A program made the translations under genes and the position numbers. Shown here one piece after another: positions 1-7,468 of a stretch of DNA of 31,095 nt. Source of the stretch: a virus; IMG/VR virus record IMGVR_UViG_3300043420_001157, positions 1 to 31,095 of that record; one strand, written 5' to 3'. The notes beneath the pieces were generated by a model. The model ran no database searches, was not told the DNA's origin, and worked only from the letters and a program-made list of their open reading frames with translations. Every line of letters starts with the position of its first letter. Within the stretch, counting starts at the first letter, position 1.

Positions 1-1
1 T

Positions 2-1819
2 GTCCATAGACATTTTGAATGTTATATTTTGTCTTGGAACATAGTCACTATTTACTGGGTTTACACACAATACAAGAAGATCGTTTATACAAAGTTCTAA
101 AAATGTTTTCAAACTCATATTTGTTATATTTTGAGAACTTATATTTTTATTGAACCAATATTTAAAAGTTGAAAGTGCTATTGGAATGTCTAAAATGTTT
201 ATTTTTTCAAGTTTATTTTCTATAAGAGCCTGATTGTTTTTTCCAAGAGATAAACCGTTGTCAATAAGGGTTATATACTCTGGGTTTTCTGCCAGTGTTT
301 TTGGATCTATTAGTTCTCCTGTTTTGAACTTGGCTATAAATATTTCTGTTCCAAGCATGATGAAGTTGCTTTCTTTATTATCCTTTCCGTATAGTGATTG
401 TAGTGATTTCAATAAGTTACGGAATGTAAAAAATGGAATACGATAATATTTCTTATTGTCTTGTCTATCTTCTATAACAACAGTATCTTCGGAAAATTCC
501 AGTTTATTTAAATGATTTTTTATATCTTGTTCTTCTTCGTCTTCATATTGTATACCATATTTAATAAAAGCGTTTTCTTGTTGATTTTCAAGTTTTATTA
601 GTTGTTGAACTTTTGAATTACTCTCGAGAACACCAATATTGCCTGCTTCAAACAAACTTCTTCTTGAAGAATAAACTTGTTCATCTATTACAAATACTGG
701 TAGTTTTTTTGCCAGAGTGTTTGTTACTACTTGTCCATTCTCATCAAAAACTGTACCAAACTGCAATAAAATATTTTTTATTATGCCTTCTCTAAACTCT
801 TTTTCATCATTACCTTCTTTTTCTTTCTTTTCGTTATAAAGTTGTTCAAGTTGTTGCCTCTCTGGTCTTTGTACTTCATTTTTTTGATCATCAAGTATTT
901 TTATATTTATTTTATCTTTATCAGTGGTTGGTTCTGGTTTTAGACCATTTTTTGTTAATGAATCTTCTATATTACTTATTTGTTCTGCTATTTCTTTTAG
1001 TCTTTCTATATTTTTGGAAGTTAGAACACAAAACTTATTTGGATCTCTTGCTTCAAGTTCAAGAGAACCGACATATTCAACATTTAGAGACACTGAACCA
1101 TCTTCATTTATGCCAATAGTGTGCTTTATGTAGTTCAAAAATATTTCACTACTTGATGCATCTGCAAAGTCTTTTACAGAAGTGGGATTTAGATTAGATT
1201 GTATACCTTGCGTATTTACATTCCACCCAAACTTCAATTTTATTTGATAATATTTTTGTTCACCAGAACCTCTTTTGAACTTATATTTTTTTGGAGGATT
1301 GAAAAGTTCAATATATTTTGAGTTATCATTGAACAATGTTTGAACTGAATCAAATATAAACTTCATTTGAACTGTATAAATAAAAGCAGTTGCAGTATCT
1401 TTACCTTGTGATGCTATTTTTATACTTTGTATATTTGCTTGATAGCCACGATCTGATCTGCTGTTTGTGATAGCATCAAGTGATGCTTTGGGAAAAAAGT
1501 TATTGAAAGGTATAAGTCTTTGCGATTCGTCTTCATATATCTTGTATATTTCAATATATGGATTCAAAAGCGAAAGAGAAGCAGGAGTAAGTTTATTATA
1601 TTGTTCTATAAACTTTTTGAAGTTATAAAGTTTATTTACAGAAATGCCATCTACTTCTTTTTGTTCAGCATTACTGATTTCTAAACCAGATACATAAACA
1701 CTCCATTCTGGGACATTATATGTTCCGCCAGGAGCTGATTTCATCTTATCAATATTTTGGATAAGCGCTGCTTGATCTGATATTCTACGAAAGTTTATTT
1801 TTTGATCTTCTTTGCCCAT
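2..1819 (-). CDS. Large tail/baseplate structural protein, partial (runs off left edge)
   Basis: I translated this frame codon by codon from the ATG at 1819 to the left edge: 606 codons with no stop, so the gene continues outside the window. The start follows the stop of the LysM gene by three bases and has GGAAG eight bases upstream. The protein begins MGKEDQKINFRRISDQ. It is soluble, rich in Lys, Glu, Asn and Ile, has a charged helical stretch around residues 260-345 and no membrane segment. I do not recognise the family. Its place after the tape measure, tube-like and LysM genes suggests a baseplate hub or wedge component. That role is inferred only from synteny; the existence of the open frame is directly seen. 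Confidence 0.85.
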   Translation of the reverse strand, partial: MGKEDQKINFRRISDQAALIQNIDKMKSAPGGTYNVPEWSVYVSGLEISNAEQKEVDGISVNKLYNFKKFIEQYNKLTPASLSLLNPYIEIYKIYEDESQRLIPFNNFFPKASLDAITNSRSDRGYQANIQSIKIASQGKDTATAFIYTVQMKFIFDSVQTLFNDNSKYIELFNPPKKYKFKRGSGEQKYYQIKLKFGWNVNTQGIQSNLNPTSVKDFADASSSEIFLNYIKHTIGINEDGSVSLNVEYVGSLELEARDPNKFCVLTSKNIERLKEIAEQISNIEDSLTKNGLKPEPTTDKDKINIKILDDQKNEVQRPERQQLEQLYNEKKEKEGNDEKEFREGIIKNILLQFGTVFDENGQVVTNTLAKKLPVFVIDEQVYSSRRSLFEAGNIGVLESNSKVQQLIKLENQQENAFIKYGIQYEDEEEQDIKNHLNKLEFSEDTVVIEDRQDNKKYYRIPFFTFRNLLKSLQSLYGKDNKESNFIMLGTEIFIAKFKTGELIDPKTLAENPEYITLIDNGLSLGKNNQALIENKLEKINILDIPIALSTFKYWFNKNISSQNITNMSLKTFLELCINDLLVLCVNPVNSDYVPRQNITFKMSMD

Positions 1820-1822
1820 ATA

Positions 1823-2164
1823 TCATACTTCCGCATATTGAAAAAGATTGTTTAGGTCTGTTGGTATATAGAATACATCACCTATTGTAAAGTGTGCATC
1901 TGTTGGTTTGTTGTTATACATTGCTATAACCCACCAAAGTTGAGGATCTAAATAATAACGCTCTGCGTATTTTGAAAGACGATCTCCTCTTTTCCAAACT
2001 GCACCAACAGTTTTTATATTTACTCTGTCTAAATAAGTTGGTATTTTGAACTGTGGAGAAACATAGTGTCTTATACCGTTAATGTTTTTTATATCTAATA
2101 TTTTTTGGATTAGTTCGCTTTGGTTATATTTTATTCTTCTGTTGCTGTATCTATTTATACTCAT
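1823..2164 (-). CDS. LysM-like baseplate wedge protein (gp53-like)
   Basis: A 113-residue protein. Residues about 55-105 form a LysM-like unit: KRGDRLSKYAERYY, then DPQLWWVIAMYN, then FTIGDVFYIPTD, the usual pattern of a repeated helix with a closing G-D-x-x-x-I-P strand. T4 gp53, a baseplate wedge protein, also carries a LysM-type domain, and LysM proteins next to the tape measure and tube initiator are typical of contractile tails. Here the module probably serves virion assembly rather than peptidoglycan cleavage, as no catalytic domain is attached. The start ATG lies two bases after the upstream stop, with GGTGA as ribosome binding site. The LysM call is fairly sure; the gp53 equivalence rests on position and size. 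Confidence 0.7.
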   Translation of the reverse strand: MSINRYSNRRIKYNQSELIQKILDIKNINGIRHYVSPQFKIPTYLDRVNIKTVGAVWKRGDRLSKYAERYYLDPQLWWVIAMYNNKPTDAHFTIGDVFYIPTDLNNLFQYAEV

Positions 2165-2166
2165 TT

Positions 2167-2964
2167 TTATTCACCAATATTGTAGTTTGTTTTCTCGCCT
2201 GGAATATATGTGTGAAGTATTGTAAAAGCCATATTTATATTGAACTCACCTGGTATCGCCTTACCATCTCTGTCAAGAGAAGTATTACCAGCATCAAACT
2301 TCATTTTGTGTTTGAAGTTTGTTACCGCCACAACATATTGTTCATTATTTAGAAGATTCATAAAAGATATTTCTAATAATGGTGACCGGTCTATTACTCT
2401 TATTCCAAAGTCGCTTATTACTTGATTTTGTTCCGTGGCATTTCTATTAATATTAGTTATTTGTTGTTCTATAGATTGTATTTCTTGTGTTATTGTTTGG
2501 TTTACAATTTCAGATATTGTGTCAGTAGCTTCCTGGGGGACATTAGCAAAGTCATTGATTGCAGATAAATCTTTAACTAACTGTTCTTTTTTGCTCTGTA
2601 AATCAGCAGTATTACCAACAAAAATTGGCGTTTTATATTTTGGATATAGTCCTTGTATTAGTTTTTGCAGATTTTCAAAGTTATTTTCAGCAGTCGGTAT
2701 GTCGGGATTCTTTTGTAAATCTTTTGGCAGATCTTTGGTTTTTGACTCGGCAACAACATTGAAAGACAAATTTGCTGTTCTTGAAGTTCTTTTATAAGTC
2801 ATAACAGGGTCCATTCTACCAAAACCATCATAAGAACCCCATTCTGGTTTGAAGATGTCATCAAATTCAAAATCATATGGAAAAAACTGAACTTTTTCAC
2901 CAGTTGATAAACAAGTTATTCTCACTTGAGCTATTCGTTCTGTGTTGGGTTTATTTATGGTCAT
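2167..2964 (-). CDS. Tube-like baseplate/tail initiator protein
   Basis: A 265-residue protein whose start overlaps the tape measure stop (TAATG), implying translational coupling. The N-terminal part (VQFFPYDFEFDDIFKPEW, then a G-R-M-D-P motif and a strand ending LSFNVVAE) resembles the tube-type fold of contractile injection system proteins that sit between baseplate and inner tube. The C-terminal part (SPLLEISFMNLLNNEQYVV and later FNINMAFTILHTY) looks like the second half of the same beta-rich fold. A helical insert of about 90 residues (115-205) separates them. Position between tape measure and LysM protein fits the gp48/gp54 or Afp7-like slot. The fold assignment is from memory of the family pattern and is moderate. 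Confidence 0.55.
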   Translation of the reverse strand: MTINKPNTERIAQVRITCLSTGEKVQFFPYDFEFDDIFKPEWGSYDGFGRMDPVMTYKRTSRTANLSFNVVAESKTKDLPKDLQKNPDIPTAENNFENLQKLIQGLYPKYKTPIFVGNTADLQSKKEQLVKDLSAINDFANVPQEATDTISEIVNQTITQEIQSIEQQITNINRNATEQNQVISDFGIRVIDRSPLLEISFMNLLNNEQYVVAVTNFKHKMKFDAGNTSLDRDGKAIPGEFNINMAFTILHTYIPGEKTNYNIGE

Positions 2965-5705
2965 TATTTATCATTTCCTACCGATATTCTATCCATAGAG
3001 AACAAGCCTGATTGCGCCAAACCAATAGCGTCCATTGCATCAAGTGCCTGACCTTTGGAGATGTTGGCTATATCTTCTTTCAATATTTCTATTATTGTTT
3101 TTTTATCTATTTGAACAACAAGAGGAACAAAAGCAGTTGTTTGTTGTGCTGGTATAAGAGTTTGTTGTGTGTTTGATGTTTGGCCTATTTCACTAGCCGT
3201 TGCTGCTACTTCTTGAACAGTTTTACTAATATTTTCAGTTACTGTAGATTCAACATTTCCTCTTATATTCATATTCGCAGAAAAACTAGCTAATCTTTCA
3301 AGATTTGTCGCCAATAAACCAATAGCATTAGCTAAAGTATTAATTGGTTCATAATCTACATTTGATAATTGAGCCAAGAAAGATTCTATAGAAGAAAAAT
3401 TATCTTTTAAATCTTTTATTTCAAATAATTGTTTAAATGAATTTGCTAAATTACTTAAAGCTGGAGATGCATTTGCGATTGCATCAACAATATTCTTTAA
3501 TGCTATGCCCATAATGGCGAGGGCGGCCCCAATTGCTATTATAATTCCTATACCTATTGTTAAAGTTATAGCTTGTGGACCACTAAACATAAGACCCAAT
3601 CCTGCTATCGCCAAACCAAGTCCAAGTATTATCGCTCCAACACCGGCGACAAGTTTCCAATCAACTTTACTAAACATTTGTAGTGCAAAACCTAAAACAA
3701 GCAATGATGCTGACAATGCTAAAACAACTAATGCTCCTATACCAATTTGTCCTGCAAATTTGCTTAAAATAAGAGCAGATACAACAAGACTAGCAAGTGC
3801 AACACCGGCTTTACCAACGCCATCCCAATTTACACCGGTACTAAATTCCTGTAGAGCTTTAGCAGTAATAAATAAAGCCGCAGATAATATCAATAATGCA
3901 CCTGCTGCTACAATTAAATTACCAGGTTTTATATTGTTAATAAAAGATGTAAATTTTCCTGATCCAGCAGGTGTTGGTGCGGCTGATGCCACTGAAGATG
4001 CTGCTGGACCTGTTTTAAATTTAGTAATTCCTTCAAAATTGGGTTTTGTAGAATTAGCTTTATCAAATAATGATTTTTGGAATATCCAATTCTTCATTTT
4101 TGTTATTCCGGCAGTAAGACCAGAACCAAGCCAACTTAATACTCCTCCAAACATTCTAGTAGAAAATATAAGTTTACCTAAAGCAAAAACAGAAGCCATG
4201 ATAATGCTAGTAAATATTGCTCCACCTGTTTTACCTAATGTTTCAAATGACGAAAAGAAATTGTTTAGCTCTTGAACGCCATCCGCGATTACATTTACTA
4301 CTTTCATAAAAGTTGTTACAATTGGCTCTAATATTATCAACAAGCCATTGAGTGAACTTTTTAGTTTATCCATAGCAAGTGTTGCGCTTTGCGCTTGTTC
4401 TGCAAGTGTTTTTTGAACTTCTGCCCCTTCTGCTTGTTGTCTTGTATTTTGCAACGAAGTTTGACCAAATAATTTTGATGCTTCATTTAGATCATTGATA
4501 CCAGCAGCATTCGCAATCGCCATTTGTTCAAAACGATTCATACTTTCAAACTGCATTCCACTTGCAGCAACACCTTCTTTTATAAGTCTTATTCTTTCAT
4601 CATCGCTGGCTGTTAACAATTCAATACTGTTGAAATAGTCTCCTCCAAGAAGAGCATTTAGATTACCAACTTTTCTACTGGCATCTTCAAATGTATCAAA
4701 GCCTTGTGCTATACCTACAAGTTTTCCAATAGCAATACCGGTTTTTAGCGATTGTTCTGCAAGTCCATCAAGAACTTTGCTCATTTGTTCGCCATAACCA
4801 ACAAATCTGCTTGAGTTTTCTGCAAATGCTTGTGCTACAGAACCAAGAGCAAGTCTGTTTTTTGATGCCATTTGGACAAAACTTTCTTGTATTTTGTATG
4901 CTTGTGCAGGTGTCTTGCCCATAGCGTTCACAAGACTATCAAAGCCACGAGAAGCGGTTGCGGCATCAACTCCAAGTTTCCCTAACCGAGATACACCAAG
5001 ACTCATTTGATTTATTGATTCTGCGGATTGTGTTGATAATCCAATAAAATTTGTTGAAAGTTGTTGTATTGAGCGATTTGCTTCTTCAAACATTATACCA
5101 GTTCCAACAGTTGAAGCATACAATAACTTATTTGCTTCGCCTATGGTTTCTTTATACTTATCATATCCGCCATTCAAAGTGCTTATTTGAATAATATGTT
5201 TTTCAAGTTCGCTGCCATATTGCCTTGTTAGTTGCAATGTTTCTTTTGCAATAACAAGTATTTTTTCTTTTATTTCTTTTTCTTTATTAGCATCCTGTAT
5301 TGCTTTACCTTGAAGTCTGGTTGTTTCTTCAAGATGTTTTATTTTTTTATTCAGTTCATCATTATTTTCGCCTACAACTTCTCTTTCTTCAAGCAGTTGA
5401 ACAAGTGTTTGTTGGTTTAGTCTAAACTCTTCTTTTAGTCTATTCAGTCTTTCTTCTTTTAGATCGTTTTCTATTTGCTCATAGTCAATTATTGTTTTTT
5501 TATTTTTTGCTATGGTTTTAATATTTTTATCTATTTCTTCATATTTTTTAGAGCCTGCATTTATGGCGGCATTCAAATCGTCGGCACTCATGGCAGCACG
5601 ACGAGTTGCTTCAGCAATTTTATTCATTTGTTCGGCATTGCTTTTTGAAGATAACTGCTTTTCAAGTTCTTCTATGCGTTTTGTTAGATCTTCGTTTTCT
5701 GCCAT
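2964..5705 (-). CDS. Tail tape measure protein
   Basis: A 913-residue protein. Residues 1-165 are charged and coiled-coil forming; 165-470 are helical and rich in Ala, Ser and Gln; about 595-740 hold several strongly hydrophobic Gly/Ala/Ile/Leu segments (for example LIVAAGALLILSAALF and ALVVLALSASLLVLGFAL), a hallmark of tape measure proteins that set tail length and later insert in the host membrane. The gene follows the tail assembly chaperone pair, the standard position in contractile and siphoviral tails. AGGA lies eleven bases before the ATG, and a strong hairpin sits in the 66-base gap upstream, so the gene may be transcribed or controlled separately. In T4 the equivalent is gp29, which this protein does not obviously resemble in sequence. 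Confidence 0.85.
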   Translation of the reverse strand: MAENEDLTKRIEELEKQLSSKSNAEQMNKIAEATRRAAMSADDLNAAINAGSKKYEEIDKNIKTIAKNKKTIIDYEQIENDLKEERLNRLKEEFRLNQQTLVQLLEEREVVGENNDELNKKIKHLEETTRLQGKAIQDANKEKEIKEKILVIAKETLQLTRQYGSELEKHIIQISTLNGGYDKYKETIGEANKLLYASTVGTGIMFEEANRSIQQLSTNFIGLSTQSAESINQMSLGVSRLGKLGVDAATASRGFDSLVNAMGKTPAQAYKIQESFVQMASKNRLALGSVAQAFAENSSRFVGYGEQMSKVLDGLAEQSLKTGIAIGKLVGIAQGFDTFEDASRKVGNLNALLGGDYFNSIELLTASDDERIRLIKEGVAASGMQFESMNRFEQMAIANAAGINDLNEASKLFGQTSLQNTRQQAEGAEVQKTLAEQAQSATLAMDKLKSSLNGLLIILEPIVTTFMKVVNVIADGVQELNNFFSSFETLGKTGGAIFTSIIMASVFALGKLIFSTRMFGGVLSWLGSGLTAGITKMKNWIFQKSLFDKANSTKPNFEGITKFKTGPAASSVASAAPTPAGSGKFTSFINNIKPGNLIVAAGALLILSAALFITAKALQEFSTGVNWDGVGKAGVALASLVVSALILSKFAGQIGIGALVVLALSASLLVLGFALQMFSKVDWKLVAGVGAIILGLGLAIAGLGLMFSGPQAITLTIGIGIIIAIGAALAIMGIALKNIVDAIANASPALSNLANSFKQLFEIKDLKDNFSSIESFLAQLSNVDYEPINTLANAIGLLATNLERLASFSANMNIRGNVESTVTENISKTVQEVAATASEIGQTSNTQQTLIPAQQTTAFVPLVVQIDKKTIIEILKEDIANISKGQALDAMDAIGLAQSGLFSMDRISVGNDK

Positions 5706-5730
5706 TTATATGAGTTTCCTAAATAAAATA

Positions 5731-5763
5731 TATCTCGCTACATTATTATTTAGTAGCGAGATA
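5731..5763 (-). terminator. Hairpin terminator between chaperone and tape measure genes
   Basis: Perfect 11-base-pair stem TATCTCGCTAC / GTAGCGAGATA with an 11-base AT-rich loop, followed in coding sense by TATTTTATTT. It could end the sheath-tube-chaperone transcript or lower the amount of tape measure mRNA relative to tube mRNA. Confidence 0.7.
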
Positions 5764-5771
5764 CAATATTT

Positions 5772-6020
5772 TTATTTACCCCTGGATGCTTTCTCTATTT
5801 GCTCTGCTTCTTCTTTTTTCTGCTTCACTAAACGCTTGACAAACCAGTCTCGTATTGGTATTGGTAAGTTGTAAGCCTCTGTGAAACTCCATCCTCCATG
5901 ATATTTGAGAGCAAAAAACATCTCATATACACTTTCTATGTATTCATCACTTAGACCAAAAAAATTCCAAATTAAATGGAACCTCCATGTCTGCACTGTA
6001 GTCACAGGCTTTACATTCAA
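5772..6020 (-). CDS. Tail assembly chaperone extension, reached by +1 frameshift
   Basis: An open frame of 82 codons overlapping the end of the gp26-like gene by 74 bases in the +1 frame. It has no ATG at its upstream end; the nominal start is a TTG without a ribosome binding site, and the first in-frame ATG comes about 33 codons in. The natural entry is a shift on seven T's at 5958-5964: zero frame reads GAA TTT TTT TGG, the extension reads TTT TTT then GGT CTA AGT. A fusion would be 347 residues, with 61 residues from this frame (GLSDEYIES, then YHGGWSFTEAYNLPI and a basic/acidic tail). G/GT-type frameshifted chaperones directly before the tape measure gene are a known theme. A sequencing indel in the homopolymer is the main alternative, although the zero-frame ending EFFWSK looks like a normal terminus for this family. 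Confidence 0.6.
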   Translation of the reverse strand: MNVKPVTTVQTWRFHLIWNFFGLSDEYIESVYEMFFALKYHGGWSFTEAYNLPIPIRDWFVKRLVKQKKEEAEQIEKASRGK

Positions 6021-6816
6021 AGTGTTGAGTTAGATCAACATTTGGGGTTATTTCTTTATAGGCTTCTTTTAGAAAGCGTGAATCGCGCACAGGCATCACA
6101 TCAACAAAGCGAGATATGAGATTTTTATCCCTTTCACCTTCGGCACTTTCAATAAGCAGTTTTAGTTGCTGTGTATTGCTGCTATCAACAGCAGCATTTT
6201 TATTTGCTTCACCTATTTGCATTATTGCTCGCTCATCATTACCAGTCATAAGACGAATATTCACTGTTACACCGGTTTGTGGAAGTGTAATGGCAAATAT
6301 TTTATCTTCAACATGCTTTACACTATCGCAAAGATGCTCTGGTATTGTTCCATCGCTTAGTTTTTTGTTTTCATCAAGCAAAAAAGTATGTTTTGAAACT
6401 GTATTGCAAGCAGGACAAGCAACACTTGTTGTATATTTGCTTCCAAAACCGCTTATTCTGGCATCTATAAGTAGAGCATTTCTATCACCTACCAATAAAT
6501 CGCCAACATTTATAGACTTATCTATCATAACACTTTCAAGTAGGCGATCAAGAACAATGCCTTTTTTGATAAGTGCTTTTGATGTAAGAATATCTTCTTC
6601 TTTTGCTGTCATAAACTTTATTTCTAAAGTTTCTCTTCCTTGCAAAGCATTACCTGCTTTGTAATATTTGCCTTTTGATGGCAGTTCTACAAAAAGAGTT
6701 GGAGCGGCAAAGGCCAAGTCTAATTTTGACTTTAGCCCGCCGCTTGCAACTACATTTGTAGAGACTGGATCTTCGCCTGCTATTTGCAGTCTACGCTCAT
6801 TGTCTCTGTCATTCAT
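5947..6816 (-). CDS. gp26-like baseplate hub / tail assembly chaperone
   Basis: A 289-residue protein of the T4 baseplate family (gp26-like). After a variable N-terminus it reads FVELPSKGKYY (residues 42-52), then KEEDILTSKALIKKG, the family core. It carries two CxxC pairs, C134/C137 (CPAC) and C268/C271 (CKAC), likely one metal-binding unit closing the domain, and ends at VPFNLEFFWSK. In T4 gp26 functions in the hub; relatives preceding tape measure genes behave like tail assembly chaperones. The ATG at 6816 is preceded by GAGGTG and lies about 14 bases after the tube gene. The downstream frame appears to be fused to it by a +1 shift, so two products are expected. Confidence 0.75.
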   Translation of the reverse strand: MNDRDNERRLQIAGEDPVSTNVVASGGLKSKLDLAFAAPTLFVELPSKGKYYKAGNALQGRETLEIKFMTAKEEDILTSKALIKKGIVLDRLLESVMIDKSINVGDLLVGDRNALLIDARISGFGSKYTTSVACPACNTVSKHTFLLDENKKLSDGTIPEHLCDSVKHVEDKIFAITLPQTGVTVNIRLMTGNDERAIMQIGEANKNAAVDSSNTQQLKLLIESAEGERDKNLISRFVDVMPVRDSRFLKEAYKEITPNVDLTQHFECKACDYSADMEVPFNLEFFWSK

Positions 6817-6830
6817 CTATCACCTCTATA

Positions 6831-7430
6831 TCAAGATTCAGTTTGATTGATTGGTAGAGTTACGGTTCCATCTCCGGATGTTAGTTGTGCCCAGTCGTAT
6901 CTAACTTGCATAGTAACTGTCAATATATCATCAGAACCGTAATCTAATCCATCTGGCTTTACGCTTTCAAGCCAGCCATTTTTCAAAAGCCATTTTTCCG
7001 CAATGCCATCGTTTTCAACAACAACTTCATTAGTTGATGTGAATGAGTTTAGAACCAAAATACTTACATCTCCGAGAGCACCAACAGCAGCTTGTTTTCC
7101 AATTGTTTTAAAGTTTCCATCTGCTGCAAAATATTGAAGACCAGATTTGGCTAATACTTTTAGTAAACTTTCATTTGTATCTATGGTGTTTCCACCTTTT
7201 TTTTGTATATCAACAAGTTTGATTGAAAGAGGGTTTGGGTCCCAAGTTACACGGCCTGGATGATTATATGTTTTATCAAAATACTTGTGTTCAGTATTTG
7301 CAACTTTTACACCAGGACGATCACAGGTCTGTGCCAAGAACTGAAAATCTGCTAAACCAGTAAATGTAACTAAATATCTAAATTTTCGTTTTGGTTCAAG
7401 TGCTGCATTTGTCCAAATTAAGTTAGCCAT
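6831..7430 (-). CDS. Tail tube protein (gp19-like)
   Basis: A 199-residue protein matching the T4-type tube pattern: N-terminal strand RKFRYLVTFTGLADFQF, the DRPGVKV motif, then a K-Y-F-D/YNHPGRVTWDP motif and a C-terminal LTVTMQVRYDWAQL strand. The motif 'P-G-x-V-x-W-(D/E)-P' before a strand is characteristic of contractile tail tube proteins (gp19/XkdM type). T4 gp19 is 163 residues, so this one is somewhat longer. It sits directly after the sheath gene, 38 bases away, with AGAGGA about seven bases before the ATG. It polymerises as hexameric rings inside the sheath. Confidence 0.88.
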   Translation of the reverse strand: MANLIWTNAALEPKRKFRYLVTFTGLADFQFLAQTCDRPGVKVANTEHKYFDKTYNHPGRVTWDPNPLSIKLVDIQKKGGNTIDTNESLLKVLAKSGLQYFAADGNFKTIGKQAAVGALGDVSILVLNSFTSTNEVVVENDGIAEKWLLKNGWLESVKPDGLDYGSDDILTVTMQVRYDWAQLTSGDGTVTLPINQTES

Positions 7431-7468
7431 TTATAAATCCTCTTTTATAAGTTATATTAGTATATATA

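Noticed and set aside
3505-4275. 256-codon plus-strand open frame inside the tape measure gene
   Set aside because: Antisense shadow of a low-stop Ala/Gly/Ile-rich region; no ribosome binding site, and the protein is a Pro/Ala/Asn mix without domain pattern.
5772-6020. Independent gene for the 82-residue frame
   Set aside because: Only a TTG start with no ribosome binding site and first ATG far inside; kept as a frameshift extension instead.
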